From NCBI GenBank assembly GCA_008477525.1, contig SPDT01000010.1:2746291-2810290 (forward strand): 64,000 nt of DNA, written 5' to 3'. The DNA comes from Hypomyces perniciosus. Lineage: Eukaryota; Ascomycota; Sordariomycetes; Hypocreales; Hypocreaceae. This document shows, piece by piece, positions 23,621 to 35,841 of this stretch. Both the position numbers and the translations under genes were made by a program. The number at the start of each line of letters is the position of its first letter. Position 1 is the first letter of the stretch. The notes beneath the pieces were generated by a model. The model was given only the letters and a program-made list of their open reading frames with translations, was not told the origin of the DNA and ran no database searches.

Positions 23621-23934
23621 CAGCCCCTCTTCGACTTTGTGGCCTCCATCGAGATTTCGCACTTCGACCCTTTGCTCCTTCGAAAAATTGACCCTTGGTC
23701 CTGCCGCTCTTTCGATCATTTTTCTGTCCCGATTTTTTTAGACCCTTGTCTTTCGTCGCCACTTTATCTTCCTTCTTCATCTTGACCTTCATCGCGTTGA
23801 TCCGCTGGCAACATCAACGACACTCATTCTTCTTGCCAACAGAAGTGAACCTCGAACCCATCGGTAGTCTCTCGAACGATCCGGAACCCGCAACATATAC
23901 ATAGAGCGCTCGTCTTCCTGTCTCCCTTACAGTC

Positions 23935-26162
23935 ATGGACCGTGATCAGGTCTTGTCGCCTCGGGCAGTCGAGGGCATGATTGCTGACGGCGACGCCATT
24001 GTGATTTTCGAAGACTATGTCCTGAGACTCAACTCGTGGCTCGGCAAGCATCCCGGGGGCTCTCTGGCCATTCAGCACATGATTGGCAGAGACGCGACCG
24101 ACGAAATGACGGCGTAAATATTTTCTGCTTGCATCATCATCCTCTCATGTGTACCACTGCATTCCTTATTGTTGCTGTTGCTCTGCGCTGTCCATGTGTG
24201 TTCCATTTGTTTTAGGCCTAAAATTCGGGAAGAGGGTATGCCACCCTTTTATTCTCCTCCTCGGCAGCATCGCCACGGGACGGCGCGGGGCGGGCTGAAT
24301 CTACAACGCCCTATCTATAATTAATTCTGTTCCCTCCTTGTGGCATGTGCATTATTAATGTTAATGGTGTGCTGACCATTCCTTGCTGTAGCTATCATTC
24401 CGCAGCCACGCTGCGAACCATGAAGGCCTACCGGATCGGCCGGAAACCAATGGGTCCATGGATCAATAAGACACCTCCCATCAGGGGAGGCGTCTTCCGC
24501 AGCCTCCACACTTTCCCGGATGTTCCGGAGATCTCGATCTCGGAGTCGGAAAGCATCTCGGACACAGACAATGATTCGCTAGATGAGCGTCTCAGCGACA
24601 CATCCGACTCATCTCTGCCCTCCGAGTGCAGTACTAGTTTGGACGGCATCGACGTTGATAAGTCAGATGCCGGCGGCCCTAGCCTTGGCCTTGAGCTCGA
24701 GAGACCTAGTATTCGGAGCATTCGGAGGCGGGTCACCCCATACACCGATGCAACAACCGATGTGGCCCAGGGCAAGGATACGCCTGCCCAGGCACCAACG
24801 GCTGGAGGAGAGGCGCCCACGAGATGCCCCATCGAATACACAGATTGGGTCGTGCAAGGAGGCGTTGATGAAGGCCTGCGAGACTACCCGTCCATTGACC
24901 CCTCCGTGCAGCAGGACATCATCGACAAGTACCGGGTGTTGCATCAGAGAATACGCGATGAGGGACTCTACCGCTGCCGATATCTCGAGTATGGCAAAGA
25001 GATGATCCGATACGTTGGCCTGTTCATAGGCTTCCTCATCACCCTCCACCAAGGCTGGTACATGACTTCGGCCGTTTTGCTTGGGTTGTTCTGGGTTGGT
25101 TTACTCCATCCACCGCCTCTGTTCGGCGTACTTTGTCTCAGGAGCGTTATGCTAACGGACCCTGTGCATTCTAGCATCAGATCATGTTCACCGCCCATGA
25201 CGCTGGCCATCTAGCCATCAGCCAAATCTTTGTCGTAGACACCCTCATCGGCATGTTCATCGCCGACTTCTGCTGTGGCCTGTCCATTGGATGGTGGAAG
25301 AGCAGCCATAATGTCCACCATCTCATCACCAACCAACCAGTGAGTCCTTATATCTCAATCTCAGCGTTGTGGCACCCGATATTGTGTGTATTAACAACTG
25401 TCCTAGGAACACGACCCGGATATTCAGAATGTCCCCCTGTTCGCCACGTGCCCTTCTTTCTTTCGATCCATCCGCTCCACCTATTACAACGGCTTCGTGT
25501 TCGTCTGGGATGCCGTCGCCGACTTCATGGTTCCGTATCAAAAATACACTTACTACCCGGTCATGGGTATTGCCCGCTTTAACCTCTACCTTCTTTCATG
25601 GATCCACCTACTATCGGGAAAGTCGTCCGCGCTGAGAGATAGCAAGGCATGGTGGATTCGACCCACAGAGATCACCTTCTGCTGCTGTTACTGGTTGTTG
25701 TTTGGATATTGTCTGCTTTGGCGTTCGCTGCCGACGTGGACAATTCGCGTGGCCTTTGTCCTGGTGTCTCATATCGTTACTATGCCCTTACATGTTCAGA
25801 TTACTCTATCTCACTGGGGCATGTCAACATCTGAGCTGGGTGAGACCGAGTCTTTTGCGCAGCGACAGCTACGAACCACCATGGACGTCGACTGCCCTGC
25901 CTGGCTCGACTTCATCCACGGAGGACTACAATTCCAGGCAGTCCACCACCTATTCCCACGGGTACCGCGACACAATCTCCGGAGAGTCCAGACCCTGGTC
26001 AAGGAGTTTTGCCAGGACACGGGAATTCCCTACTCGATCTTGGGGTTTGTAGATGGCAATCGCAAAGTCCTTGGTCGACTGGAACAGGTGAGCGATCAGC
26101 TCAAGATGCTGATTAACTGCCAGAAATACATGGCTGAGACTGGAGAGAGCGGGTTACACTGA
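23935..26162 (+). CDS. cytochrome b5-fused sphingolipid delta-8 desaturase
   Basis: Four exons are inferred: 23935-24113, 24392-25094, 25175-25339 and 25407-26162 (600 residues, uninterrupted). An N-terminal cytochrome b5 domain holds the haem motif HPGG at residues 39-42. A Ser/Asp/Glu-rich linker (about 95-230) follows, then a membrane-bound fatty-acid desaturase domain. That domain has the three histidine boxes HDAGH, HNVHH and QAVHH, the last with Gln as in front-end desaturases, and several hydrophobic segments. Such enzymes introduce the delta-8 double bond into the long-chain base of ceramide for glucosylceramide synthesis in the ER. The first intron (278 bp) is long. It converges on the degenerate DUF3638 gene. 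Confidence 0.9.
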
Positions 26163-26344
26163 TATTTTGCATTTTCCTAATGGCGTAAAGCGTCGATTGC
26201 TTGTGGCTTCTTTGTCCTTTTTAATTTCTCCTTTCTTACGTATGTCATATAGACAATAGACAAGTTCAATTGTTAAGCTGCTCGAAGTCGTGTTGTCCCA
26301 CCAGCCTTTGGCGTCCTAAATCTCTCAGTCCTTAGCTAGCTCCT
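26163..26344. other. convergent intergenic gap
   Basis: A 182 bp gap lies between the stop codons of the desaturase and the minus-strand DUF3638 remnant. Nothing specific is seen. Confidence 0.4.
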
Positions 26345-29300
26345 CTAGCTACCTAGCCCCAGGTCAATAACTCCATTTATTAGCTCATCCGTATCCTTCG
26401 CCTCTTCTAGACGTTCATTATTAATAGCCATCTCATTCTCAGGAATAACCCATTCGTCATCGCTTTCCTGGCTAATATCTCCATCATCTTCGTCTCCACT
26501 ACCTCTGCTATCGCGACAGGGGGCCATTTCCAGCATACCCCGAGAGCCAGCGGCAGCCGAGACAAAGAAAGAATGGTCCTCCTGTAGAGTTTGACGTTGA
26601 CAGACGAAGCCTATAGGCGTATGCATGATATCATGCGTCTGGCGCCGATGGGCAAGCCATTCTTGCAAAAAGATGAGAGGTTGCTTGATTGGTAGTCCGC
26701 AAGAGACCGAAGGTGCACCGCCAGATAAGTTCTGATCCTCAGCAATACCCAGCCAGGAGAGGAGGGGTTTGTACTCAGAATAGCCAAAGTACAGTCGTCC
26801 GGCGACAACGCCAATTTCAATTGCCAGCCAGTGAGGGAACAAATGTCCCTTCTCCCAGGACGGGACAGTGAAGTAAGTGAGAGTATTGAAGATCTGCATT
26901 GACTTTGTCACTGGTGCTGCGTCGCTTAGTAGCTAGACCTGGGACTTATCCAGCTTTCGCAGCATCGAGATAAGGGCTTCGGTTTCTTCAGGAATAACGA
27001 TGAGAGCCGTCTGTGATAATGGGCTCCAGAGAATCCATTCGACGGGTCGCTGCATGCAAGGTCAGGGACATGAGCCTCGTTCAACAATGCGGTAAGTTAC
27101 CTACCAAGATGTTTTTGTCTGTCCCGAACCTGTCGCGGACGATTGTGTTGGCAAACTCCCTTGACACAAAAAGCTTAGAAGTCGTCTGCTTAACCCCAAA
27201 CTTCAGTCCAATTTTTGTGATGCCGAGGAATTCAAAGACCTGCAAGAAAGGCCCATCGACTTCTAGAGCGCCAGTCACGACGAACCGTTTGATAGAAGCA
27301 TGAAGGCCAGGGAAAGACAACGGGGCATAGCGCAAAGTCTTTTGGACATATCGAAACTTCTCTACCTCGAACTCGACTTCTCTTTCTTGCTCGACTTCCA
27401 TGAATGCCGATGCGGGGGTTGACCTGCGATCCGAGGGGGGAGGCTTTTTCTGTTCAAGATCGAGAGCAAAGGCCTGTAGCTGGGGCAAGTCAAGTTGAAG
27501 GGGCTCCGAGTCTGAAGCCGGGACCTTCAGTCCGTAAAGGTGATCGAGAGTCTGCTGTTCCTGTTGTCGTACAACTTCGAGGACTTTTGTCAGATCACGT
27601 TCGTTGGTGAGGAAATTGGAGTGCTTCCACAAAGTGTTCATGCGACGACAGAAGTCAACGCCCTGCGCAATATGGAGTGACATCATCTGCTCATTGGACT
27701 TGCAACTTTGCTCGAGCAGCCAACGAACAACGTCGATCGAGGTTACAGACGAGGGCTTCGGTTGGCCTCCAGCGTGGTTCGTCCGCAGGTCAAGAATGCT
27801 TCGATACACCTCTGGAGGTGCGATGAAAGCCACCGACTGTGTCGAACCTAACTGTCGTAACCTCATTGCCGCTACCTTGGTCAGTATGGTATATTGCCTA
27901 CGCATAGAAAAGAACACTAACCTTGCACTGTTTGATCCTTTGTCTGACCAAGGCCTAGGGTTACCGCCCCCTTTGCCCGAGCCTGGAGCTTGCGGTCTGT
28001 GCCCCGAGTATGTCCTCCGTCAATGTAGACGACACACTTGTTTAGGTTGTCAGCAAAATGGCTCGCAAGAAGAGGCATCGGAACCTTCTGGAAACGTGCC
28101 CGAACTAAGATCTGACTGTTGGGGCCAAAATAGACAGCACCCGCAGCTTCAGTGTCGATTTCAAGCCCGGCTCCAGCGACGTCGTAATTCTTCATCTCCA
28201 AAATGTGCGCGCCCGCATCAATCAGGATACGGATACCCTTGTCATGAAGAAGCCTCAGTATACCAGTTTCTGTCAAGCGATGGCCATCCTCATCGGCAGC
28301 TTGATGACACTTCCGGTTTTTCTCCTCTAAAAGATAGCACAGTACTTCAGCGTTTGTCTGGAGGAGGCTTGGCAGGTCGTCCTGTTTGATCGTCCCAGGC
28401 AGCATTCTCATGTTATCGTTTGTGCCGCTGAAGCCTGTCGTCAGGTTCCGCATGGAAGAGGCTAACCTGGGCGAGCTGTCACTGGTTATGAGCGGTATGT
28501 CCCAGCCAGATGCCTGAAGCTTGACACTGAACTGCTTGGCATGAACCGGGAACACAAAGGTGCTCATGTAGTCGTTCAAGACATCCCGGCCAAACCGCAA
28601 GTGTCTCCACAGCTCATTCATGTGCGTTTCATCTTCTGAATTCACAAGGTTCCAGTGCTGAAGAGTTGTCGGTAAGGAATCGCAGCCATGAATCCAGCGA
28701 TCATACTGCGCTGCCGGGTCAACCACTCGCTCCAGGCTCTGGGCAATTTGGTGCTTTGTCAGCCCTGTATAATAGAATGCAAGACATGTAAGAATGAGGG
28801 CAGTATCTGGGTGGCTGTACTCAGCCGTCTCTGAGGGGACGCCTTTGGCCTCAAAAGGCACCGCGATGGGCGCTCGATCGGGGTGGAGACCATACTGGAC
28901 ATTCCAGCGCTTCTTCAGGCAAAGCAGCATAATGCGCCGGGAAATCAGGCCGCGGAGGAGGTGAAGATTCTTTGACCCAAAGAGGTCGCCTGTCAAGAAA
29001 TTCGCTGCCCTTTGCCAGGTGGACGCTGGGACATCGATGCCGCGAATAATTTGCTCCATGTCCTGGCGAGCGGATACAGAAGTTGGGTCCTCCAGCTGCA
29101 GCATAGACAGGCGACCCTCACAGAAGTCATTGATCAGCAAGTTATTCAGAGCATCCTCAGAGTCAGGTTGAAGAAAATGGATGATGGGGTAGCCTTGATG
29201 CCGTCGAACAACCTCAACCCCATCCCAGAACCTTTTCTCCAGAAGTGAGGCGTGACCTTTGACAAAGGACAGAAGCTCTTCGATTATGTACCAGCGGTGA

Positions 29301-32300
29301 GGATGACCATCAACCGTTGTTTGGGGGCCACTGGGGTATATCAGCTGCGTTTTTGCGGATAAGGTGAAGTCCGACTCTTCCAAAATATCACGGCATGATC
29401 TATCTACCCACCGTTGAATATCGATCATTTGCCTGGCTTCTTGGAGTTGATGATCCGCCAGCCGCTGCAGGCCGCTCAGTTTGAACGATAGGGTATGCTC
29501 AGGGAGGCAAAGCATAACGCCTCCGGAATCCAAAGTATCCTGACGGATGCCCTGGTACCGGTCGAGTGTTTCCATGTCTGCAGGCCATCGTCGTGCGAAG
29601 GGAATGTGTCGGACTATACGCCCAACAATTCCACCAAGACGGCTTTGAATGACTTGTGCGGTCTGAAACAACAGGGTCTGGGGACAATCAGCCTACAGCG
29701 CCTCTTGTCTGCTAGCGTGATCACAGCCATGGGCATGATGCAAGATGTCTTGCCTGTATACCGAGTTAGCATCTGATCACTCAACACCTAAAAACGCAGG
29801 GTAACTAGCTGACCTTGTCCCATGTTCATTTGAAGAACAGAGTTGTATCCAGAGGATGGGGAGATAATGGCCCTGGCCACATTGACCTGTGGTGCTCGGA
29901 TGAGAATATCGTTGTTCATCTCCAAAAGGAGCCATTCCGGATGGTCAAGAAGGCTCCAGTTCGAATGGCCTTCGTGGCGCCACTCCTCAAGAAAACGCCG
30001 TTCGTCATAGTGGAGCCTTGCGTCCCTCATGCGAAGAAAACGTTGAAGTTTCGTGATGAGGAGTCCATACTGAACCAGAGCCTCTTTCATCCTGCTCCCT
30101 AGATGTATAACCATGTCGTTACGTAGCTGCTCAAGGAGCGCCACTGATGAAAGGCAGGGCCACAGATTGCTGGTAACAAGCCATACGTAGCTGCCCTCAT
30201 CCCGAGACAAGGAAAGTCGAATACTTTCAACGTGGTTGTGCAAGGCCCATTGGGCCTCGGAGAGCTCGACGTTAATATTTTCTATACGTGGAATCGTATC
30301 CTGTCGTCGGGGCGTCATGCGATCCTTGGCAGATGCCGCAAGCGACTCCTGAAGATCTTTTCCGTATTGCTGTCGTGTTACATTTGCTGAAACTGCAAAG
30401 GGTTCGACGATCCCGTGTAGAATAGAAACCTCCTTCGATAGAGACGGGAGTAGAGGAAGATGATGGAGATCCCCCAAACTTCCCAACTGAGAGGTCTGAG
30501 ACGGCTTGATCGTCGCAACCATGGCAGCTTTGCTAGTCTCACAGCCACAGTCGTACGCTTTAGTCGTCAAATCAGCCGTGAGTTGTGGTATCTGATAGTG
30601 GTTCCGTATGGGACACGAGCCTATAGCCGCAAAAACCTGGGGAGTTGAGCCCCAGATGCGTGTTTGCTCCTCATGCACAGCCGTGCCTTGTTGCTCTGAC
30701 AAATCTCCCGCTACCTTTTCCACCTGACGAATGTATATGGACAAGCTGTGGTTGCGCGAAAGCCTTTCCAACTCGGGCTCCAAGCACGCCCAGGCTTTGG
30801 TTAAGTCGACGTACTCTAGTTCTAGCTCATCAGCCAATTCCTGGAACTCGCTGACGGAGCTGGGAGCTGCGGGCCATATGTTCGTCAGCCAAGCTGCGAC
30901 TTGTCTTGCCTCTTCCAATAGCTTTGAGACGTACCGGGAGGATTCAGGGGGCTTCATGCCGCGTGTCCGATTCCTCTTCCAGAAACGAGAAATGAACGAT
31001 TGATAAGAAGACTGGTTGGTCATTATGAGTTTTCTCAGTTGGTCTCTCTGTGGCCCCTCGGATACGTGGAAACCAGTGAACAACGGATACTGTGGAGGCT
31101 CGATGTCCCAGAGAGCGACGTGTTTGGCGTGTGCTACAAGCCACTTCACCATTCTCATGTCAGTTCGCTTCCCGAATGCCAGCAAGGCGAGCATAAAGCA
31201 AACGCTGTAGCATGTTTGTGAGCTAGGCGAACGACAGGACTGGACGAAAGAGCCCCAAGAAAGCGACGGTTCAGTGTCTAGAAGCATTTCAATGTCCAGC
31301 ACTGTCGAGGCCTGCCGGAAAACCCCGATTACGTCACTGTTCTCCAAAAGATGTCCCAGATTTGTGAGTTTAGGGGCTCCAGGAGCTCTTTCGCGTAGTG
31401 CTTTGACGGTTCGGTACACTTGACAGCTCTCCTTTGAGCTGGAGCTGCGGTCTTGGGGGTTGTAGAGAGCGTCTTGAGCCGCTAGGGATAGAATAGTTGA
31501 ATCTGGAAGACACTTGATGCGTTCATAGATCTGTCGGCGAATAACGCCCCGAAGAGTCAGATGTTCCATGTTGATATCGCCAAAGTTTGCTATACTCTGT
31601 CCCTCGGCTGTCATCTGGAAAGTCGCCAACTTTTGGGATTGCTGAAGGATGCTAGCGACTAGGACAGCTAGCTCTTCATGCTGTATGGTCATGGTTAAAC
31701 CGGTGTCCCACGCCACGTTCTGGTAGAGCTTCATTCCCGAGGGGTAGTAAAGTCTCCGTGACCTGAGGGACTGAAATACAGATAAGATTTTTTGTGGATG
31801 GCCCTGCAGCGGTGTCCACGGCTGGCTGTATGCCGACTTGAGGCAATGGTGTGCCTCTTCGGTTCCAGTGCGCCCAGTGAGCCCATCTGGAATAGGAAAA
31901 AACGTAACGGCGTGTAGGAGCGCCTTGAGGTAAAGGAGCCGGGGCTCAGGAGGACAGTTGAGTCTGCCCAAAAGCTGGTCAACAGTAAAACGCGCATAGG
32001 TTCCGTCGTTATTGATCATGACCGAGACGTGCATTCCTCTTTTCTCCTAAGAGAATTCACCAATTGGGACAAGTATACTCTTGCGGTCGGGGTTAGCGAC
32101 GCCTCGTAGGACGATTTTGCTTGAGAGACCGTAAAGCGTGTCAGCATCTTGCGCAGGGTCGACCTCGGAGTGCAGCTGGTGGGACTCAAGTAACCCTTTA
32201 GTGTTGACGAAGAAGCTCATCTCCAGACGTTTCATCTCAACGAACAAGCGGCCATCAGCAAGTGATTGATAGATCGTCAATTTATCCGCATCCTCAAAGT

Positions 32301-32946
32301 CTCGGAAGATGGCAGCAATCTGGCCCGCTACCTCGGAACGTGGCTCGACCAAGCAGATACCTGACTTATTATACCCATCCCTAGTAATTCGTCCTCGAAG
32401 ACCATGGTGTTTTGAGCCTCTATTTCTAATGGCAACCCGCTTGCGAATATCAAGTACCCAGTTTGACGGCCTTTGTGACCATATTCGTGGTTTTCGACGC
32501 ATCTCGAGTTCACCATTGTATAAGTTGAGCCAGTGTGTGCAGTCATCGACAAGTCCAGCAGGTAGATCTGTCGCCGAGGGGCCTTTGAAAACGGTGCGTG
32601 GAACATGCTCGAGAAGAGAACCCTTGAACTTTGCCCGGATGACAACTTTTCCATCCCTGAAGCCGAAATGAATTTGGTGACGCTCAATATCACTTAAGAG
32701 TTGGTATTCCATCCCTGCAAGACCAGACGAGCGTGTAAGCAAGTGCTGCCGTCCAAGAAGTTCCTGAATATACGGATTTTCTCTCATCTCCAATGGCAGC
32801 CTGCCGAGGGGCTTCCCATCCACAAGCAAATGTCCTTGCAGCGGGTGATAATGAACAACTTGCGAAGCCGTCGATCTTGTCCGGGCAATGTTCGAGACAA
32901 TCCACCCGGTAGATGAATGCGACAGAAACTTCCACTTGGAGTACGG
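26345..32946 (-). pseudogene. DUF3638/DUF3645 giant-protein gene, truncated and degenerate
   Basis: About 2100 codons of a fungal family whose full proteins are usually near 3000 residues. Order on -: a GHLLVDGKPLGRLP block (32.8 kb), DUF3638 with a Walker-A-like MNMGQG/GKTS spanning an intron (29754-29813), GGVMLCLPEHTLSFKLSGLQRL, DUF3645 around ILIDAGAHILEM, a TDRKLQ...GAVTLGLGQTKD block, and a C-terminus ending in an acidic tail. Further introns are 27872-27921 and 27050-27104. Defects are in-frame TAG at 32047-32049 and 26933-26935, and a single-base loss in a G run at 29674-29676. The N-terminal half is missing; the frame opens only from 32946, next to the homeobox gene. Some database entries call the family ubiquitinyl-hydrolase-like; function is unproven. 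Confidence 0.8.
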
Positions 32947-35572
32947 CTATATTCCCGCAGTGGATCGGCATCAGACCCGACAGCACTTAGATCATCACGT
33001 CAGAACCGTGCCGAGTCAGTTGACAATAGTAACCGCGAGGTGGGTAGCAAGCTGGGCAGCAGGTTCTCACAAGAGGCGCTTCGGGTCCTCGATGGCTGGC
33101 TGTCATCCAACCATCGCCACCCCTTTCCCAACGATGAGGAGAAAGAGAACGAGAACCTGGCTCGACAAACTGGCCTTAACAAGACGCAGATTACCAACTG
33201 GGTGGCAAACGCTCGTCGCAGAGGAAAGGTCCGGGCTCCTCAATTCACCCCAGCGAGTCAACACGAGTGTGCCAATGGCCTCGACATTACCTGGACAGGA
33301 ACTCCCGCCATAAGACAGATGAACCCAATGGAGCGATGGGCGCACTCTCCACCTGAACTCGAACCTGCTTCTGTCACTGCCATTGCCAAGGCCGCATCGT
33401 CCTCGACCTTCTCAGCCAGCCTTCTCAGCCCGCTGGCCAGCTACGGGCACACTGACGACGGATCAGTGCGCTCTGTCGGTCGTCTCTCATCCACTAGCAG
33501 CTCGGGAATACCAATTTCCAGTCATGGTTCATTTTCCTCCTCAGTCTCCTATAAATCTCGTGGGCCTTGGGGATCTTTTGACTCATTCGGAGACCGAGGA
33601 CGGCGTCGTCGCCGGCGACCAGCCATCAGTTCTACCGCCATGCGGCCGCCCGTAAATGCCTTCCAATGCACTTTCTGTACCCAAACTTTCAGGACTAATC
33701 ATGACTGGCACAGGCATGAGAAATCGCTGCATCTGTCTCTTGAGCGGTGGGTCCGCGCGCTAGACGGACCGACTCAATTCAACGCCGAATGGGATTGTCC
33801 AGCATGTGTGTACTGCGGGCTGAAGAACCCATCACCAGAACACGCCGAACAGCATCATCACTCCATCTGCGCTGAGAGGTCGCTGGAAGAGAGGACGTTC
33901 TACAGGAAAGACCATCTGCGTCAACACCTGAAACTTGTTCATGATGTCAAGTTTCAAAGCTGGTCGATGGAAGAGTGGAAGGTGGCCAAGTCGGAAATCC
34001 GGTCCCGATTTGGTTTCTGCAGCGTCGTGATGGATTCTTGGAGTATTCGGGTGGAACACCTAGCCAAGAATTTCAAGGACGGGAAGTCCATGGTCGACTG
34101 GACGGGTGACTGGGGCTTTGAAGAGGAAGTGTTGGGGATTGTCGAAAACGCAATGCCACCCTGTAAGGTCTCTCGCCTATTCACTGGAGTCCACTGACTG
34201 AGAGCAAATATAGCCCTTATCCACGATGAACGAAACAGCCTTAACCCATATGAAGCTTCCAAAGATGAGGTCAGGTATGGGAAAACATTGGAGGATCATA
34301 TGAAATTGTGGGTTATCGATTACATCAACGATCGAGTCGTGGCCGGCGTCACTCCTACTGACGACGAGCTGCTTATTGAAGCTCGGAGGATCATGAAGAA
34401 GACCGATACGGAAGACACTTCGCCTAAAGAACCCGATATCTCGGAGTTTAGACGCAGGGCGGGTCTACCTCTAAGCTCTGAGATAACGCGCGAACACATC
34501 CAGTCAATGGGTGACAGGACCATTGACAATAGCACTCACAATTCCTACAGACTGCAACGAGGACCGGAGGATTGGATTCAGCTTCAACGTGCTGCTAGGG
34601 AAATATTATTAGACAAGGGGATACAATGTAAGGCACGCCTCATTGACTATGGCAACCACGACCCTTGGAATCAGACTGTCCTTGATGATCTGAGTAACCT
34701 CAATGCCCTCAAACACCAGAATAGCCTCGCGCCTTCATATGACGGCGCTCTATCAATACTGCCTGGAATAGGCGATTTGACACCCGATCATCAATCCAAT
34801 GATGGAATAGCCAGTGCTATCCATTCTCCTCGAACATTGCACTGGGACCTCGTCGATAAGGGCACTGGTCTCAAAACTTCTCTGAGTACAAATGACGGTC
34901 CGTCAGCCTCTCCTCTGGAAACACCACTACATAATGTATTCCAGAGCCAACCATCGTGCAACGCAAACCCTGTGCAGCCATTGGGATATTTTCTGAGCGA
35001 CGCGAATTGCTACGAGAGACTGGAGAAAGAACTCGCTCGATTTGTGATTAGTTGTCAAAGCTCGAACAACCCTCTTCAACATGTATGTTTGTACTGCCTG
35101 CTTTCCTACTCCCCCCCCCCGCCTCTGTATTCTGCTCACGCGAGCTAGAAGACGGACTGAACGCCTATGTCGAGGAATGCAATATAATGCTCTGCATTCC
35201 CACAGATAACGATCTGCGAGCTAAGGCGAGATCCTCGGCGTTACGCGCACCGCTGCAGACGAGCCGAAGCTCCTCGAGAGTTTCAAAGCCATGCACGTGC
35301 TCTGGCGTACACAGGGGAACGATAATGACAAAACTACACTGAGCCAGCAGTCCAACTACAGCATACCGAACACCAGAGGCGATGTGAACATACTTGCGAC
35401 TTGCGATCAGCAAATAGACGCGGTAGAACTCACTACCGAGTTCTTAGCTGGACTGGGAGCAACTGTAGGAGAAGATGTGGCCATGAAGGTGATCGATGAG
35501 TTAGGAAATCTAGATTCGCAGCTAGATGCAGATATTGGGTTTGAGAAGATCTTAGGAGCTGGCAGTACATAA
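32917..35572 (+). pseudogene. TALE homeobox / C2H2 zinc-finger transcription factor, 3' frameshift
   Basis: Exons are inferred at 32917-34162, 34214-35082 and 35145-35572. An N-terminal TALE-type homeodomain (about residues 45-105) has the three-residue loop (HPFPNDEE) and the recognition-helix motif WVANAR. A Ser-rich linker follows, then a C2H2 finger (C-x2-C-x12-H-x4-H in FQCTFC...HRHEKSLH) and further Cys/His pairs. The C-terminal half carries repeated modules of the type PTDxEL...AR...DPWNQT. The third module (IPTDNDLRAKAR) breaks frame at 35229-35231 and continues as ILGV-TRTAADEPKLLESFKAMH to 35572, so one base seems lost. Without correction the frame ends at 35342. The first codons are antisense to the DUF3638 remnant. 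It should be a nuclear DNA-binding regulator; type 'pseudogene' reflects the frameshift only. Confidence 0.75.
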
Positions 35573-35662
35573 TTTCATCCCCTTCATAACGTAGCACGCG
35601 AAACAGTATTTTGGGAGACCTCAGCTATCCCATGTACAATCGTGGTTCATCTTCTGGGGAGC

Positions 35663-35841
35663 TGTTGGAATACAACTTCTATCACGGCACACAGAACAGC
35701 GGGTCAAGGTGATATCTTTGTTACGCCTTGAACAAGGCAAGAAGCTATAAGAATGTGGTTCGAAGGTGTAGGACCAGGTCATCACGTGAGGACGCACGTA
35801 ATGCTGATGAGTCATCAGAGGGCAGGTTTGGTGCCGTAACA
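35663..35841 (-). repeat. 3' LTR of outer Gypsy element
   Basis: It reads TGTTGG...GTAACA on +, with TG...CA termini. It is almost unmutated although the adjacent interior is saturated with RIP changes. It lies 90 bp from the stop of the homeobox gene. Confidence 0.85.
35781..35802. promoter_or_regulatory. paired CACGTG motif in LTR
   Basis: Inverted arms ATCACGTG and CACGTAAT face each other. The second arm is a one-base (G to A) change from CACGTGAT. The intact version is in the partner LTR at 47230-47251. Confidence 0.45.

Larger units (their letters stand above)
20764..23934. other. 3.2 kb repeat-rich spacer, no gene supported
   Basis: No frame here shows conserved motifs. The region is notable for simple sequence: poly-G at 21478-21491, poly-C at 23012-23025, GTA/TAC trinucleotide tracts at about 22559-22640 and 23165-23195, CT and CTCA repeats at 23565-23620, and four exact TACGGAGTA/TACTCCGTA motifs. 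The last 350 bp are pyrimidine-rich and probably form the promoter and leader of the desaturase gene. Confidence 0.55.

Noticed and set aside
23543..23785. 80-codon frame over the CT repeat
   Set aside because: Low-complexity Ser/Leu translation of a microsatellite in a promoter.
24428..24841. 137-codon minus frame
   Set aside because: Antisense to the desaturase linker exon.
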